From: Gammaproteobacteria bacterium
GTDB lineage: Bacteria > Pseudomonadota > Gammaproteobacteria > Steroidobacterales > Steroidobacteraceae
Assembly (NCBI GenBank): GCA_028293775.1
Contig: JAQGOD010000012.1
Span: 1-5,992, forward strand
DNA: 5,992 nucleotides
Direction: 5' to 3'
The position numbers and the translations under genes were made by a program. The notes under the pieces were generated by a model that had not been told where the DNA came from, made no database searches, and saw only the letters and a program-made list of their open reading frames with translations. Positions 1 through 5,992 of the stretch are shown here, one piece after another; the stretch's first letter is position 1, and each line of letters opens with the position of its first letter.

Positions 1-589
1 TCAGTGCCAGGAAAATCTTCAAGCGCGTGCGGTGCCCGGTGATCAAGGCGTGGTGGGCGATGGTGACCGTGACGCTGCTCGATAACAAAATCGCCGTGTT
101 TACCACCGGCAGTCCGAGAGCAGGCACCGTTTCGAAGGTGCCATCGGCTCTGGGACCCAAGGCCGCGGGCCCGTTCGTCGGCCATATGCCGGCATAGTTG
201 TTCCAGAGCAGCAGCTTGCTGAAAATCTTCACGCCATCGCCCGACAGCCACGGCACCGACAGATTGCGCGCATAGAACAAAGCCCCGAAGAACGCGGCGA
301 AAAACATCACTTCGGAGAAAATGAACCACATCATTCCCATACGGAACGAGCGGTCCACCGCCATGTTGTACATGCCCGCCTGGTTCTCGCCGATGACGGT
401 GTGGAACCAGAAAATAAACAGCAACGCCAGCATGGTGAAGCCTGGAAGCAGGAACCATGCGGGCAGCCAGCCATTGAGGGTGGCAATGGCGCCGGACATC
501 AGCGTGAACAGCGTGATGGAGCCGTAAAAGGGCCACGGACTGCTATGCGGGATGTAGTACTGATCGGCTTCCGAGTGCGCTTGCGCCAT
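1..589 (-). CDS. coxC: cytochrome c oxidase subunit III (partial, 3' end cut by window edge)
   Basis: This is subunit III of the aa3-type oxidase, an inner-membrane protein that carries no metal but stabilises subunit I and sustains proton uptake. The frame is open from an ATG at 589 to the left edge, showing 196 codons. Family members usually have about 270-290 residues, so the last helices lie outside the window. The TGA visible at positions 3-1 is out of frame. Recognisable parts are the N-terminal YYIPHSSPWPFYGS (residues 11-24), helices at about 25-40 and 45-65, and the hallmark FSEVMFFAAFFGALFYAR (91-108) with the conserved Glu93. The segment PVVNTAILLSSSVTVTIAHHAL (161-182) is also typical of the family. 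An AGAG at 601-598 lies 8 nt before the start. The gene is separated from ctaG by an AT-rich 44-nt spacer and belongs to the same co-directional cox cluster. Identification is secure. Confidence 0.96.
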   Translation of the reverse strand, partial: MAQAHSEADQYYIPHSSPWPFYGSITLFTLMSGAIATLNGWLPAWFLLPGFTMLALLFIFWFHTVIGENQAGMYNMAVDRSFRMGMMWFIFSEVMFFAAFFGALFYARNLSVPWLSGDGVKIFSKLLLWNNYAGIWPTNGPAALGPRADGTFETVPALGLPVVNTAILLSSSVTVTIAHHALITGHRTRLKIFLAL

Positions 590-633
590 AGTCAAATCTC
601 TAATCGGTAATGAATAAATAGTTTAACGAGTAT
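590..633 (-). other. AT-rich spacer between ctaG and coxC
   Basis: These 44 nt contain only 12 G or C bases (27%), in sharp contrast with the GC-rich genes on both sides. The spacer carries the weak AGAG ribosome-binding element of coxC near its 3' end. On the minus strand a TTGAAT hexamer overlaps the ctaG stop, but there is no good -10 box at the right distance. I therefore see no supportable promoter and no hairpin. It could be an unstructured, AT-rich translation-initiation region for coxC. Confidence 0.5.
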
Positions 634-1173
634 TCAACGCCGTGTTGCGGTTTGGGTCGTGTCATAGAACGTATAGGACAACGTCAACCTGTCCACGTTG
701 GCCGGCAGCTGCGGGTCCACGATGAACCGCAACGGCATCTCGCGGCCCTCTCCCACGCCGAATTTTTGCGGCGTAAAACAAAAACATTCGGTCTTGTGAA
801 AATACTGCGCAGTGCCGGTGGGCGAAATGCTCGGTACCGCCTGCGCCACCGAGGCCACCGAGGTGAGGTTCTTGGCGTAGAACTCGGTGTCGTAGAGCTT
901 GCCGGGATGAACGCGCATCGAGCCGACCTTGGGCCTGAATTCATAGCTGCCCACCGACGCCGGGGAGGCGATGAATTCCACCGTCACCTCGCGGTTCGGG
1001 TCGATCGCTTCCTGCACCACCGCGCGGCCGTCTTTGGCCTCGGCATTGCCGATGCCTAGAGCCCGGCAAAACACATCGTATAGCGGCACCAGCGCCCAGC
1101 CGAACGCGAAGCTGCCCGCCGTCATGATCAGGAGGCCTAACACCAGCTTGCGATTGGCGCGCTTGCGATCCAT
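634..1173 (-). CDS. ctaG: cytochrome c oxidase assembly protein CtaG/Cox11 (CuB copper chaperone)
   Basis: CtaG (Cox11 family) is a membrane-anchored periplasmic protein that delivers copper to the CuB site of subunit I. The 179-residue product has the full family layout. A short basic cytoplasmic N-terminus (MDRKRANRK) is followed by one transmembrane helix at about residues 10-30. Next comes the conserved [11 protein letters not shown] (30-40) with Cys36, then a periplasmic beta-rich domain. The copper-binding Cys-Phe-Cys-Phe lies at 130-133 within [13 protein letters not shown]. Length and motifs are normal for the family. The ATG at 1173 shares one base with the stop of the upstream 40-codon gene (TGATG). 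No strong Shine-Dalgarno sequence precedes it, which suggests translational coupling. The position between coxA and coxC is typical of proteobacterial aa3 clusters. Confidence 0.96.
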   Translation of the reverse strand: MDRKRANRKLVLGLLIMTAGSFAFGWALVPLYDVFCRALGIGNAEAKDGRAVVQEAIDPNREVTVEFIASPASVGSYEFRPKVGSMRVHPGKLYDTEFYAKNLTSVASVAQAVPSISPTGTAQYFHKTECFCFTPQKFGVGEGREMPLRFIVDPQLPANVDRLTLSYTFYDTTQTATRR

Positions 1174-1295
1174 CAGTGGTGGCTGCGAAAGACCAGCAGC
1201 GCGATGAAGCCAAAATAAAACGCCAGCGCCACGCCCGCCAATCCCAATGCGGCGTTTCTGATCCTAAGGCGGCGCGGAGTGGCAGTCGCGTTCAC
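1173..1295 (-). CDS. cytochrome oxidase small assembly protein (40 aa, single membrane helix)
   Basis: This 40-codon gene starts with GTG at 1295, overlapping the coxA stop by four bases (GTGA), and ends in TGA, which overlaps the ctaG ATG by one base. An AGAGG at 1304-1300, four nt before the GTG, supports this start. The product has a basic N-terminus (PRRLRIRN, 7-14), one hydrophobic helix (about residues 15-36), and ends in RSHH. Position, size and the layout of a basic segment followed by one helix match the tiny 'cytochrome oxidase small assembly protein' commonly found between ctaD/coxA and ctaG in Betaproteobacteria. I assign it mainly from context and architecture, because the sequence is too short for firm homology by eye. 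The same frame stays open far back into coxA, but that part is a shadow of coxA. The role in assembly is inferred. Confidence 0.78.
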   Translation of the reverse strand: MNATATPRRLRIRNAALGLAGVALAFYFGFIALLVFRSHH

Positions 1296-2908
1296 TTGAC
1301 CTCTGGCGCCGTGGTGAAGCTGTGATAAGGCGCGGGCGAGGGCAAGGTCCATTCCAGCCCGTTGGGCCGCGCATCGTCCCAAACCAGGGCGCTGGCTTTC
1401 TTGCCGCCGCGGATGCACTGGATGACCAGGATGGCAAACAGAATCTGCGAGGCTCCGAAACAAAAGCCGCCGATGGAGGAAACCATATTCCAATCGGTGA
1501 ATTGCACGGCGTAGTCGGGGATGCGCCGCGGCATGCCTGCCAGCCCCAAGAAGTGCTGCGGAAAGAACAGGACGTTGACGAAAATCGCGGACAGCCAAAA
1601 ATGCCACTTGGCGAGGGTCATGTTGTACATATGGCCGGTCCACTTTGGGATCCAGTAGTACACGGCTGCCATGATGCCGAATATCGCGCCGGGCACCAGC
1701 ACATAGTGGAAGTGCGCCACCACGAAATAGGTTTGGTTGTATTGGAAGTCCACCGGAACGATGGCGAGCATCACGCCGGAAAAGCCGCCGATGGTGAACA
1801 AGAACAAGAACGCCAAGGCAAACAGCATCGGCGGCTCGAAGCTCAAGGAGCCGCGCCACAAGGTCGCGGTCCAGTTGAATACCTTCACGCCCGTGGGCAC
1901 GGCGATCAGCATGGTGGACATCATGTAAAACAATTGCGCGGCGACCGGCATGCCGTCCGCGAACATGTGGTGGCCCCAGACGATGAAGGACAAGAAGGCG
2001 ATCGAGGCGATGGCGTAAATCATCGAGGTCGCGCCGAACAAGGGCTTGCGCGCAAAGGTCGGCAGGATTTCCGAAATGATGCCGAAGGCCGGCAAGATCA
2101 TGATGTACACCTCGGGATGCCCGAAAAACCAGAAGATGTGCTCGAACATCACCGGGTCGCCGCCGCCGGCGGCATTGAAGAAGCTGGTCTTGAAGAAATG
2201 ATCGGTCAGAAGCATGGTAACCGCGCCCGCGAGCACCGGCATCACGGCGATCAGCAAATAAGCGGTAATCAGCCAGGACCAGCAAAACAGCGGCATTTTT
2301 AGCAAATTCATGCCCGGCGCGCGCAAGTTCATGATGGTCACGATGACATTGATCGCGCCCATGATCGAGGACGCACCCATCATGTGGATGGCGAAGATCA
2401 GCATGGGGAAAGCATCGCCGGTCTGCAGAGACAAGGGCGGATACAGGGTCCAGCCCGCCGCGGCCATGCCGCCCGGCACGAACATCGTCGACAGCATCAA
2501 CGTGAAGGCGAAGGGCAGGAGCCAGAAGCTGAAATTGTTCATGCGCGGCAGCGCCATGTCCGGCGCGCCGATTTGCATGGGAATCATCCAATTCGCTAAT
2601 CCCACGAAGGCAGGCATGACGGCACCGAAAATCATGACGAGCGCATGATTGGTGGTCATCTGGTTGAAAAACACCGGGTCCATCAGCTGCAAGCCGGGCT
2701 TGAACAACTCGGCGCGAATCAGCATGGCCATCGCGCCGCCGATGAAGAACATGATCATGCTGAACAGCAGGTACATGGTGCCGATGTCTTTGTGATTGGT
2801 GGCGAAAATCCAGCGCTTGATGCCCGTCGCCGGCTGGTCATGGTGGTCATGACCATCATGTGCGTGATCGGTATGGTGCGCGGAGTCGCTCGTTGGGAAC
2901 TGGGCCAT
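1292..2908 (-). CDS. coxA: cytochrome c oxidase subunit I (aa3-type, A-family haem-copper oxidase)
   Basis: This is the catalytic subunit that reduces O2 to water and pumps protons across the inner membrane (538 residues, normal length, twelve expected helices). Haem a ligands are His88 (TTNHAL) and His401, and the haem a3 ligand is His399 (VVAHFHY). CuB ligands are His264, His313 and His314 (GHPEVY, WGHHMF), with the cross-linking Tyr268. D-channel residues Asp117, Asn106, Asn124 and Glu266 and the K-channel Lys342 (PTGVKVFNW) are present, so this is an A1-type proton pump. The haem-propionate Arg461 and Arg462 are also present. The usual His-Asp Mg ligands just before the haem a3 histidine are Asn391-Gln392 here. 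The N-terminus is His-rich (seven His in residues 11-23). The start at 2908 has AAGAGAG at 2925-2919. The gene follows coxB by 31 nt and overlaps the next gene by 4 nt. Confidence 0.99.
   Translation of the reverse strand: MAQFPTSDSAHHTDHAHDGHDHHDQPATGIKRWIFATNHKDIGTMYLLFSMIMFFIGGAMAMLIRAELFKPGLQLMDPVFFNQMTTNHALVMIFGAVMPAFVGLANWMIPMQIGAPDMALPRMNNFSFWLLPFAFTLMLSTMFVPGGMAAAGWTLYPPLSLQTGDAFPMLIFAIHMMGASSIMGAINVIVTIMNLRAPGMNLLKMPLFCWSWLITAYLLIAVMPVLAGAVTMLLTDHFFKTSFFNAAGGGDPVMFEHIFWFFGHPEVYIMILPAFGIISEILPTFARKPLFGATSMIYAIASIAFLSFIVWGHHMFADGMPVAAQLFYMMSTMLIAVPTGVKVFNWTATLWRGSLSFEPPMLFALAFLFLFTIGGFSGVMLAIVPVDFQYNQTYFVVAHFHYVLVPGAIFGIMAAVYYWIPKWTGHMYNMTLAKWHFWLSAIFVNVLFFPQHFLGLAGMPRRIPDYAVQFTDWNMVSSIGGFCFGASQILFAILVIQCIRGGKKASALVWDDARPNGLEWTLPSPAPYHSFTTAPEVK
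1300..1304 (-). promoter_or_regulatory. Shine-Dalgarno site of the small assembly gene
   Basis: AGAGG on the minus strand lies inside the last codons of coxA, four nt before the GTG at 1295. It fixes the start of the 40-codon gene, whose reading frame would otherwise extend open into coxA, and it fits reinitiation by ribosomes that have just finished coxA. Confidence 0.55.
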
Positions 2909-2939
2909 AGTCGGATAGCTCTCTTAAAAAATAGACCGA

Positions 2940-3863
2940 TTAATTCGTTAAAGCCTGCGCGGTTGGCGGCGGTGCGGCGGCGGCCGAACCCGGCAGCGCC
3001 GCTTGCTTGACGGCCGCTTTCTGCTCATCCACCCACTTCTTGAAATCATCCGGTGTTTTTACAACCACGACGATGGGCATGAACGCGTGGTCGCGGCCGC
3101 ACAGCGAGGTGCATTGGCCGCGATACGTGCCTTCCTTGCCCGGATCGACCTTGAACCACAACTCGTTGACGAAACCCGGGATCGCCGAGCGCTTGGCGCC
3201 GAAGTCAGGCACCCACCAGGCGTGGATCACGTCTTGCGAGGTCAGAAGCAGGCGCACTTTGGTGCCGCTGGGGATCACCATTGGCTTGTCGACGTCGAGC
3301 AAATAGTTGGGGATGGTATTCGGATCGATGCCGGAGCCCTTCTCGCGCGCAAAATTCGAATCGCGCGAGAGGGTCGAGAAGAAATCCACGCCCTCCGCGG
3401 CATCCATGTACGCGTATTCCCACTTCCACTGATACCCGGTGACGCGAATGGACAATTGCGAATTGCGGGTATCTTCCTGCTTGAGAATGAGTTCCGCGGC
3501 GGGAATCGCCATGACCACCAGGATTATCACCGGAATGATGGTCCAGATGATTTCCACCTTGGTGCTGTGGAGCATGGTCGTGTCGGGAACCGCGCCTTGC
3601 GAGTGGCGGAACTTCAAGAGCGTGTAAATCATGGCGCCGAACACCACGACGGCAATACCGACGCAGATCCAGAAGACCTCCATGTGCAAGCCATACATGT
3701 CGCGGGCCAAGTCCGTGACGCCCTCCGGCAAGTTGTAGCCGTTCGAGGTGTTGGCGCCTGCGCTGCCCGCCGCACTCAAGGCCGCTAAGCCAAGCGCCCC
3801 CGGCGAAATGAGCTTTCGCGGCCGAGCGGTGCTGTGATCTTGATTGCCTCTGGTAACTCTCAT
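2940..3863 (-). CDS. coxB: cytochrome c oxidase subunit II (CuA subunit)
   Basis: Subunit II accepts electrons from cytochrome c at its periplasmic CuA centre and passes them to haem a. The 307-residue product starts with a probable signal peptide (basic segment to about residue 17, Ala-rich core, possible cleavage after AGSAGA near 37). Two transmembrane helices follow at about 62-82 and 104-126. The second begins KVEIIWTIIP, with Glu104 at the K-channel entrance. The aromatic segment GYQWKWEYAY (143-152) starts the cupredoxin domain. CuA ligands are His214 (VIHAWW), Cys251, Cys255, His259 and Met262 (QCTSLCGRDHAFM). Residue 253, normally Glu, is Ser; its backbone carbonyl is the usual sixth CuA ligand. 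There is no C-terminal cytochrome c domain, only an Ala/Pro-rich tail (about 286-307). The ATG at 3863 has AGGGGA nine nt upstream. Confidence 0.98.
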   Translation of the reverse strand: MRVTRGNQDHSTARPRKLISPGALGLAALSAAGSAGANTSNGYNLPEGVTDLARDMYGLHMEVFWICVGIAVVVFGAMIYTLLKFRHSQGAVPDTTMLHSTKVEIIWTIIPVIILVVMAIPAAELILKQEDTRNSQLSIRVTGYQWKWEYAYMDAAEGVDFFSTLSRDSNFAREKGSGIDPNTIPNYLLDVDKPMVIPSGTKVRLLLTSQDVIHAWWVPDFGAKRSAIPGFVNELWFKVDPGKEGTYRGQCTSLCGRDHAFMPIVVVVKTPDDFKKWVDEQKAAVKQAALPGSAAAAPPPTAQALTN

Positions 3864-3872
3864 CTAAACAGG

Positions 3873-3878
3873 TCCCCT
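3873..3878 (-). promoter_or_regulatory. Shine-Dalgarno site of coxB overlapping the upstream stop
   Basis: AGGGGA on the minus strand begins within the TAG stop of the DUF2244 gene and lies nine nt before the coxB ATG at 3863. It supports this start for coxB and tight linkage, probably with translational coupling, between the two genes. Confidence 0.55.
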
Positions 3879-4356
3879 ATTTCGCGATTTCAAGCGGCGG
3901 CGATTCATTCATGCCGCCAACTAACCTACCCAAACGCTCCGCCAGCACGCATCGATCTTCCTCGGTGAGGAAGCTGCCTATCTCACACGCGCAGCCCTTA
4001 CTCTCGATGGTGAGCCGGCTGGTCCCTAGCCGCCTCGGCGGACTGCGAAGTCTAACCTTCGCCCAATGCCTGGCAAACTCCTGTTTTGTTTCGCCGCGTT
4101 GCGAGCGCGTCACGAGGCTGATTTGCGAGTCGGTAATCACCACTGTCTGGGTGTAATGCCGGCGCTTCATGCTGGCGTGCAAGGCTACCCCAAGTGCCAG
4201 CATCTCCAAAGCCCAAAACAGCAAAATCGGCCAAAATCCCTGCAATACGAAAAACAACGCAAAACTTAAGGAAAACAGGCACGTAACCCCAAAAAAAAGC
4301 CGAGCACCCGAGAGCGTCAGCGAACAATTTGGCGCCAAGGTGATGCGCTGTTCCAT
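3877..4356 (-). CDS. DUF2244 family inner-membrane protein of unknown function
   Basis: This 159-residue protein shows the pattern of the DUF2244 family. The N-terminus has APNCSLTLSGARLFF (8-22), followed by two hydrophobic helices at about 18-38 and 41-62. The second contains the typical ALEMLALGVAL (49-59). After a basic turn (MKRRHY, 63-68) comes a soluble, probably cytoplasmic beta-rich domain with FARHWAKVRL (94-103) and EIGSFLTEEDRCVLAERLGRL (125-145). The function of the family is not established. In Proteobacteria it is often next to cox genes, and here its stop lies only 13 nt before coxB, which suggests a role in oxidase assembly or the inner membrane (inference). It carries no obvious metal-binding pattern; the cysteines at 11, 26, 122, 124 and 136 are scattered, with one Cys-Ala-Cys at 122-124. 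The start at 4356 has only a weak ribosome-binding site. Confidence 0.88.
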   Translation of the reverse strand: MEQRITLAPNCSLTLSGARLFFGVTCLFSLSFALFFVLQGFWPILLFWALEMLALGVALHASMKRRHYTQTVVITDSQISLVTRSQRGETKQEFARHWAKVRLRSPPRRLGTSRLTIESKGCACEIGSFLTEEDRCVLAERLGRLVGGMNESPPLEIAK

Positions 4357-4373
4357 GCGCCCAAGAATAACGT

Positions 4374-4393
4374 ATGCCCGGGGCGGCGGGCAT
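4374..4393 (-). repeat. perfect 7-bp inverted repeat between bioC and the DUF2244 gene
   Basis: Positions 4374-4380 (ATGCCCG) and 4387-4393 (CGGGCAT) are exact reverse complements around a 6-nt GC-rich loop, in the 48-nt gap between the two genes. On the minus-strand transcript the hairpin lies about 12-31 nt after the bioC stop. It is not followed by a run of U (the next bases are ACGTTATTCTT), so it is not a standard intrinsic terminator. It may be a weak attenuator, an mRNA-processing or stability element, or chance in GC-rich DNA. Confidence 0.4.
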
Positions 4394-4404
4394 CGGCGGG
4401 CGCC

Positions 4405-5295
4405 TTATTTATTGCGCCGGGCGCGCAATTCCCGCTTGATTTCCTCCAGCGACACGCTGCTTTCGTCTGCCCCACTGCGCCGCGCCGCTTGCGCCGGTAC
4501 CCACGCATGGGCGAATACCACTTCATAGGTTGCGGGCAGCCGCCCGTCCTGCCGGAAACTTTCGTACGCCGCTTCCATCCCAGCGAACTTACCTGGGGAG
4601 GTGAGCCCTTTTGCCCGTCCGGCGGTGGCGTTGTGCGCGCCGGTAGCCTTGAGGTCGGCGGCCACCTTGCGCACGTCCAGATAGCTTAAGGTGAATCGTT
4701 CCACATCCAGCACCGGCGCGGAAAAGCCGCTGCGTACCAGCGCATCCCCCAGGTCGTGCATATCGATGAACCGATGCACGTGGCTGTGCGAGTCCACCTC
4801 TCGCCAGGCGGCGCGCAGCTCGCGCAAAGTATCGGGGCCGAAGGCGCTGAAACTCAAGAGCCCGTTGGGTTTGAGCGCGCGGCGAAATTCCGCGAACGCC
4901 GCGTCTGGATTGCACCACTGCAGCATCAAATTGCTGACTACCAAATCCACGCTGCCGTCGCCCAAGGGCAAAAGCTCGGCATCCGCGCACACCCGCTCGA
5001 AGGGACGCAGCCATGAGCGCTGCCGGGCCGCCGCGGCCAACATGCCGCGTGAAGAATCCAGCGCCACGACCAATGCTTTCGGATAGCGGCGCTTCAGCGC
5101 GCGGCTGGCATGGCCCGTCCCGGCACCGGCGTCCAAGACAACTCGCGGCTGAAGCCGGGTGAGTTCGAGCCGTTGGAGCAGATTCCCTCGAACTTCCCGA
5201 TGAATGATGGCTGCCGAATCGTAGCTGTGTGCGGCTCGGTCGAAGGAGCGCCTGGTCCAATGGGGTTGAAGTGCATAGGCCTCGTCATCGCTCAT
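4405..5295 (-). CDS. bioC: malonyl-[acyl-carrier protein] O-methyltransferase BioC
   Basis: BioC methylates the free carboxyl of malonyl-ACP with S-adenosylmethionine, disguising it so that fatty-acid synthesis can build pimeloyl-ACP for biotin. The product (296 residues from ATG 5295) has the BioC signature [12 protein letters not shown] near the N-terminus (15-26) and SAM motif I DAGAGTG (55-61). An acidic residue follows strand 2 (LDSS, about 79). [11 protein letters not shown] lies at 120-130, and [13 protein letters not shown] and [11 protein letters not shown] follow at about 152-186. The BioC-specific tail includes [18 protein letters not shown] and [15 protein letters not shown] (251-265). 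I chose the ATG at 5295, which overlaps the bioB stop by 11 nt. A GTG at 5313 would add six residues (VWHRSR) that do not look like family sequence. Neither start has a strong Shine-Dalgarno site, so coupling to bioB is likely. A 48-nt gap follows before the cox-linked genes. Confidence 0.95.
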   Translation of the reverse strand: MSDDEAYALQPHWTRRSFDRAAHSYDSAAIIHREVRGNLLQRLELTRLQPRVVLDAGAGTGHASRALKRRYPKALVVALDSSRGMLAAAARQRSWLRPFERVCADAELLPLGDGSVDLVVSNLMLQWCNPDAAFAEFRRALKPNGLLSFSAFGPDTLRELRAAWREVDSHSHVHRFIDMHDLGDALVRSGFSAPVLDVERFTLSYLDVRKVAADLKATGAHNATAGRAKGLTSPGKFAGMEAAYESFRQDGRLPATYEVVFAHAWVPAQAARRSGADESSVSLEEIKRELRARRNK

Positions 5296-5992
5296 GCGCG
5301 AACGATGCCACACTCACGGGTGTGGTTGGTGATGTGTCGGCGATGAACTCTGCGTCGGTTTCAGCGGCGGGCTCGGCCACGATTTTCAGACGTCGAAACA
5401 GGCGCTGATCGTGCTCGGTGTCCGGATTGCCGGTGGTCAGCAGTTTCTCGCCATAGAAAATGGAATTTGCGCCTGCCATGAAACACAGTGCCTGCAATTC
5501 ATCGCTCATCTGTGCGCGGCCGGCCGAGAGCCGCACATGGCTCAAAGGCATGAGAATGCGCGCCACCGCGATCATGCGCACGAAATCGAAAGGATCCAAA
5601 ACCGGCGCATCGGCCAGCGGCGTTCCGGCCACCCTGACCAGCTGATTGATCGGCACGCTTTGCGGATGCTCGGGCAGCGTCGCCAGCGTATGCAGCAGCG
5701 CCGCGCGGTCCTGCGGCTCCTCGCCCATCCCGACGATGCCGCCGCAGCACACATTGATGTCGGCGTCGCGAACGGCCTGCAAGGTGTCCAGCCGGTCCTG
5801 GTAAATGCGGGTGGTGATGATTTTTTCGTAGTAGCGTGCAGACGTGTCGAGATTGTGATTGTAGAAATCGAGGCCCGCCTCTTTGAGTTCGCGAGCTTGG
5901 GCGGGGGTCACCATGCCGAGCGTGGCGCAGGTCTCCATCCCTAAGGATTTCACCTCGCTGATCATGATTAGAACCAGGCGCAAATCCTTCTG
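5285..5992 (-). CDS. bioB: biotin synthase BioB (partial, 5' end cut by window edge)
   Basis: BioB is a radical-SAM enzyme that inserts sulfur into dethiobiotin, the last step of biotin synthesis. The window shows its C-terminal 235 codons. The frame is open to the right edge and begins mid-protein with [20 protein letters not shown], so the N-terminal part with the CxxxCxxC [4Fe-4S] motif lies outside. Visible landmarks match the E. coli enzyme: METCATLGM (second of the [2Fe-2S] cysteines), [26 protein letters not shown] (third cysteine), [17 protein letters not shown], and [11 protein letters not shown] with the Arg that completes the [2Fe-2S] site. [20 protein letters not shown] is also clear. 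The last 30 or so residues form a low-complexity Ala/Thr/Glu tail. A TTG at 5983 is internal and not the start. The gene overlaps bioC and is probably co-transcribed with it. Confidence 0.97.
   Translation of the reverse strand, partial: QKDLRLVLIMISEVKSLGMETCATLGMVTPAQARELKEAGLDFYNHNLDTSARYYEKIITTRIYQDRLDTLQAVRDADINVCCGGIVGMGEEPQDRAALLHTLATLPEHPQSVPINQLVRVAGTPLADAPVLDPFDFVRMIAVARILMPLSHVRLSAGRAQMSDELQALCFMAGANSIFYGEKLLTTGNPDTEHDQRLFRRLKIVAEPAAETDAEFIADTSPTTPVSVASFAHER

Noticed and set aside
1..3. TGA at the left edge as the coxC stop
   Set aside because: It is out of the coxC frame, which reads CTG at 4-2. The protein is about 80-90 residues short of normal length, so the real end is outside the window.
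590..638. Possible promoter (TTGAAT plus AT-rich sequence) before coxC
   Set aside because: At spacings of 16-18 nt the candidate -10 hexamers match poorly. The AT-richness alone does not support a promoter call.
1322..2302. Long plus-strand open frame (326 codons) opposite coxA
   Set aside because: It lies entirely antisense to the secure coxA gene. Its composition is rich in Gly, Arg, His, Gln and Glu, as expected from the complement of GC-rich coding DNA, and it shows no recognisable domain.
1296..2591. Extension of the 40-codon gene frame back through coxA (a 472-codon open frame)
   Set aside because: The upstream part is a frame shadow of coxA, with low-complexity Arg/His/Ala-rich sequence. 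Only the part from GTG 1295 has a ribosome-binding site and a membrane helix.
3003..3788. Plus-strand open frame (261 codons) opposite coxB
   Set aside because: It is antisense to coxB, has a shadow-like composition rich in Arg, His, Val and Asp, and has no family signature.
4357..4373. Possible -10 element (TATTCT, minus strand) for a cox promoter before the DUF2244 gene
   Set aside because: No acceptable -35 box lies 16-18 nt upstream, as that region is the GC-rich hairpin. The match alone is too weak to call.
5411..5944. Plus-strand open frame opposite bioB, and similar ones at 652-1059 and 4756-5016
   Set aside because: All are antisense to confidently identified genes and have no recognisable motifs or ribosome-binding context.
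5981..5983. TTG at 5983 as the start of bioB
   Set aside because: The frame continues to the window edge with sequence that aligns inside BioB. The radical-SAM cysteine motif must lie further upstream, so this codon is internal and the gene is simply cut by the window.

Overview
The window holds the end of a biotin-biosynthesis cluster running into an aa3-type cytochrome c oxidase (complex IV) cluster. All eight genes lie on the minus strand, so transcription runs from high to low coordinates. Gene content and order, the GC-rich coding sequence and the protein sequences (CtaG and a tiny assembly protein between coxA and coxC, DUF2244 before coxB, a His-rich CoxA N-terminus) point to a betaproteobacterium. 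The exact order within that class cannot be fixed from the sequence alone.

Layout in transcription order: bioB (biotin synthase, 5' part cut by the right edge) overlaps bioC (malonyl-ACP methyltransferase). A 48-nt spacer with a small perfect hairpin follows, then a DUF2244 membrane protein, a 13-nt gap, coxB (subunit II, CuA), a 31-nt gap, and coxA (subunit I, haem a / haem a3-CuB). Next come a 40-codon single-helix gene overlapping coxA by 4 nt, ctaG (CuB-site copper chaperone) overlapping it by 1 nt, a 44-nt AT-rich spacer, and coxC (subunit III, 3' end cut by the left edge). No stretch over 300 bases lacks a gene. I see no RNA gene, mobile element, CRISPR array or clear promoter. The short gaps and overlaps suggest one or two polycistronic transcripts whose promoter lies beyond the right edge.

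The oxidase genes form a unit. CoxB receives electrons from cytochrome c at CuA, CoxA reduces O2 and pumps protons, CoxC stabilises CoxA, CtaG delivers copper to CuB, and the small protein and perhaps the DUF2244 protein help assembly. All redox-metal ligands and the D- and K-channel residues are intact.

The most unusual observation is that all three classical protein ligands of the non-redox Mg/Mn site at the CoxA-CoxB interface are replaced together: Asn391 and Gln392 in CoxA for His-Asp, and Ser253 in CoxB for Glu. The window is otherwise a conserved housekeeping region, and I found no convincing new system in it.
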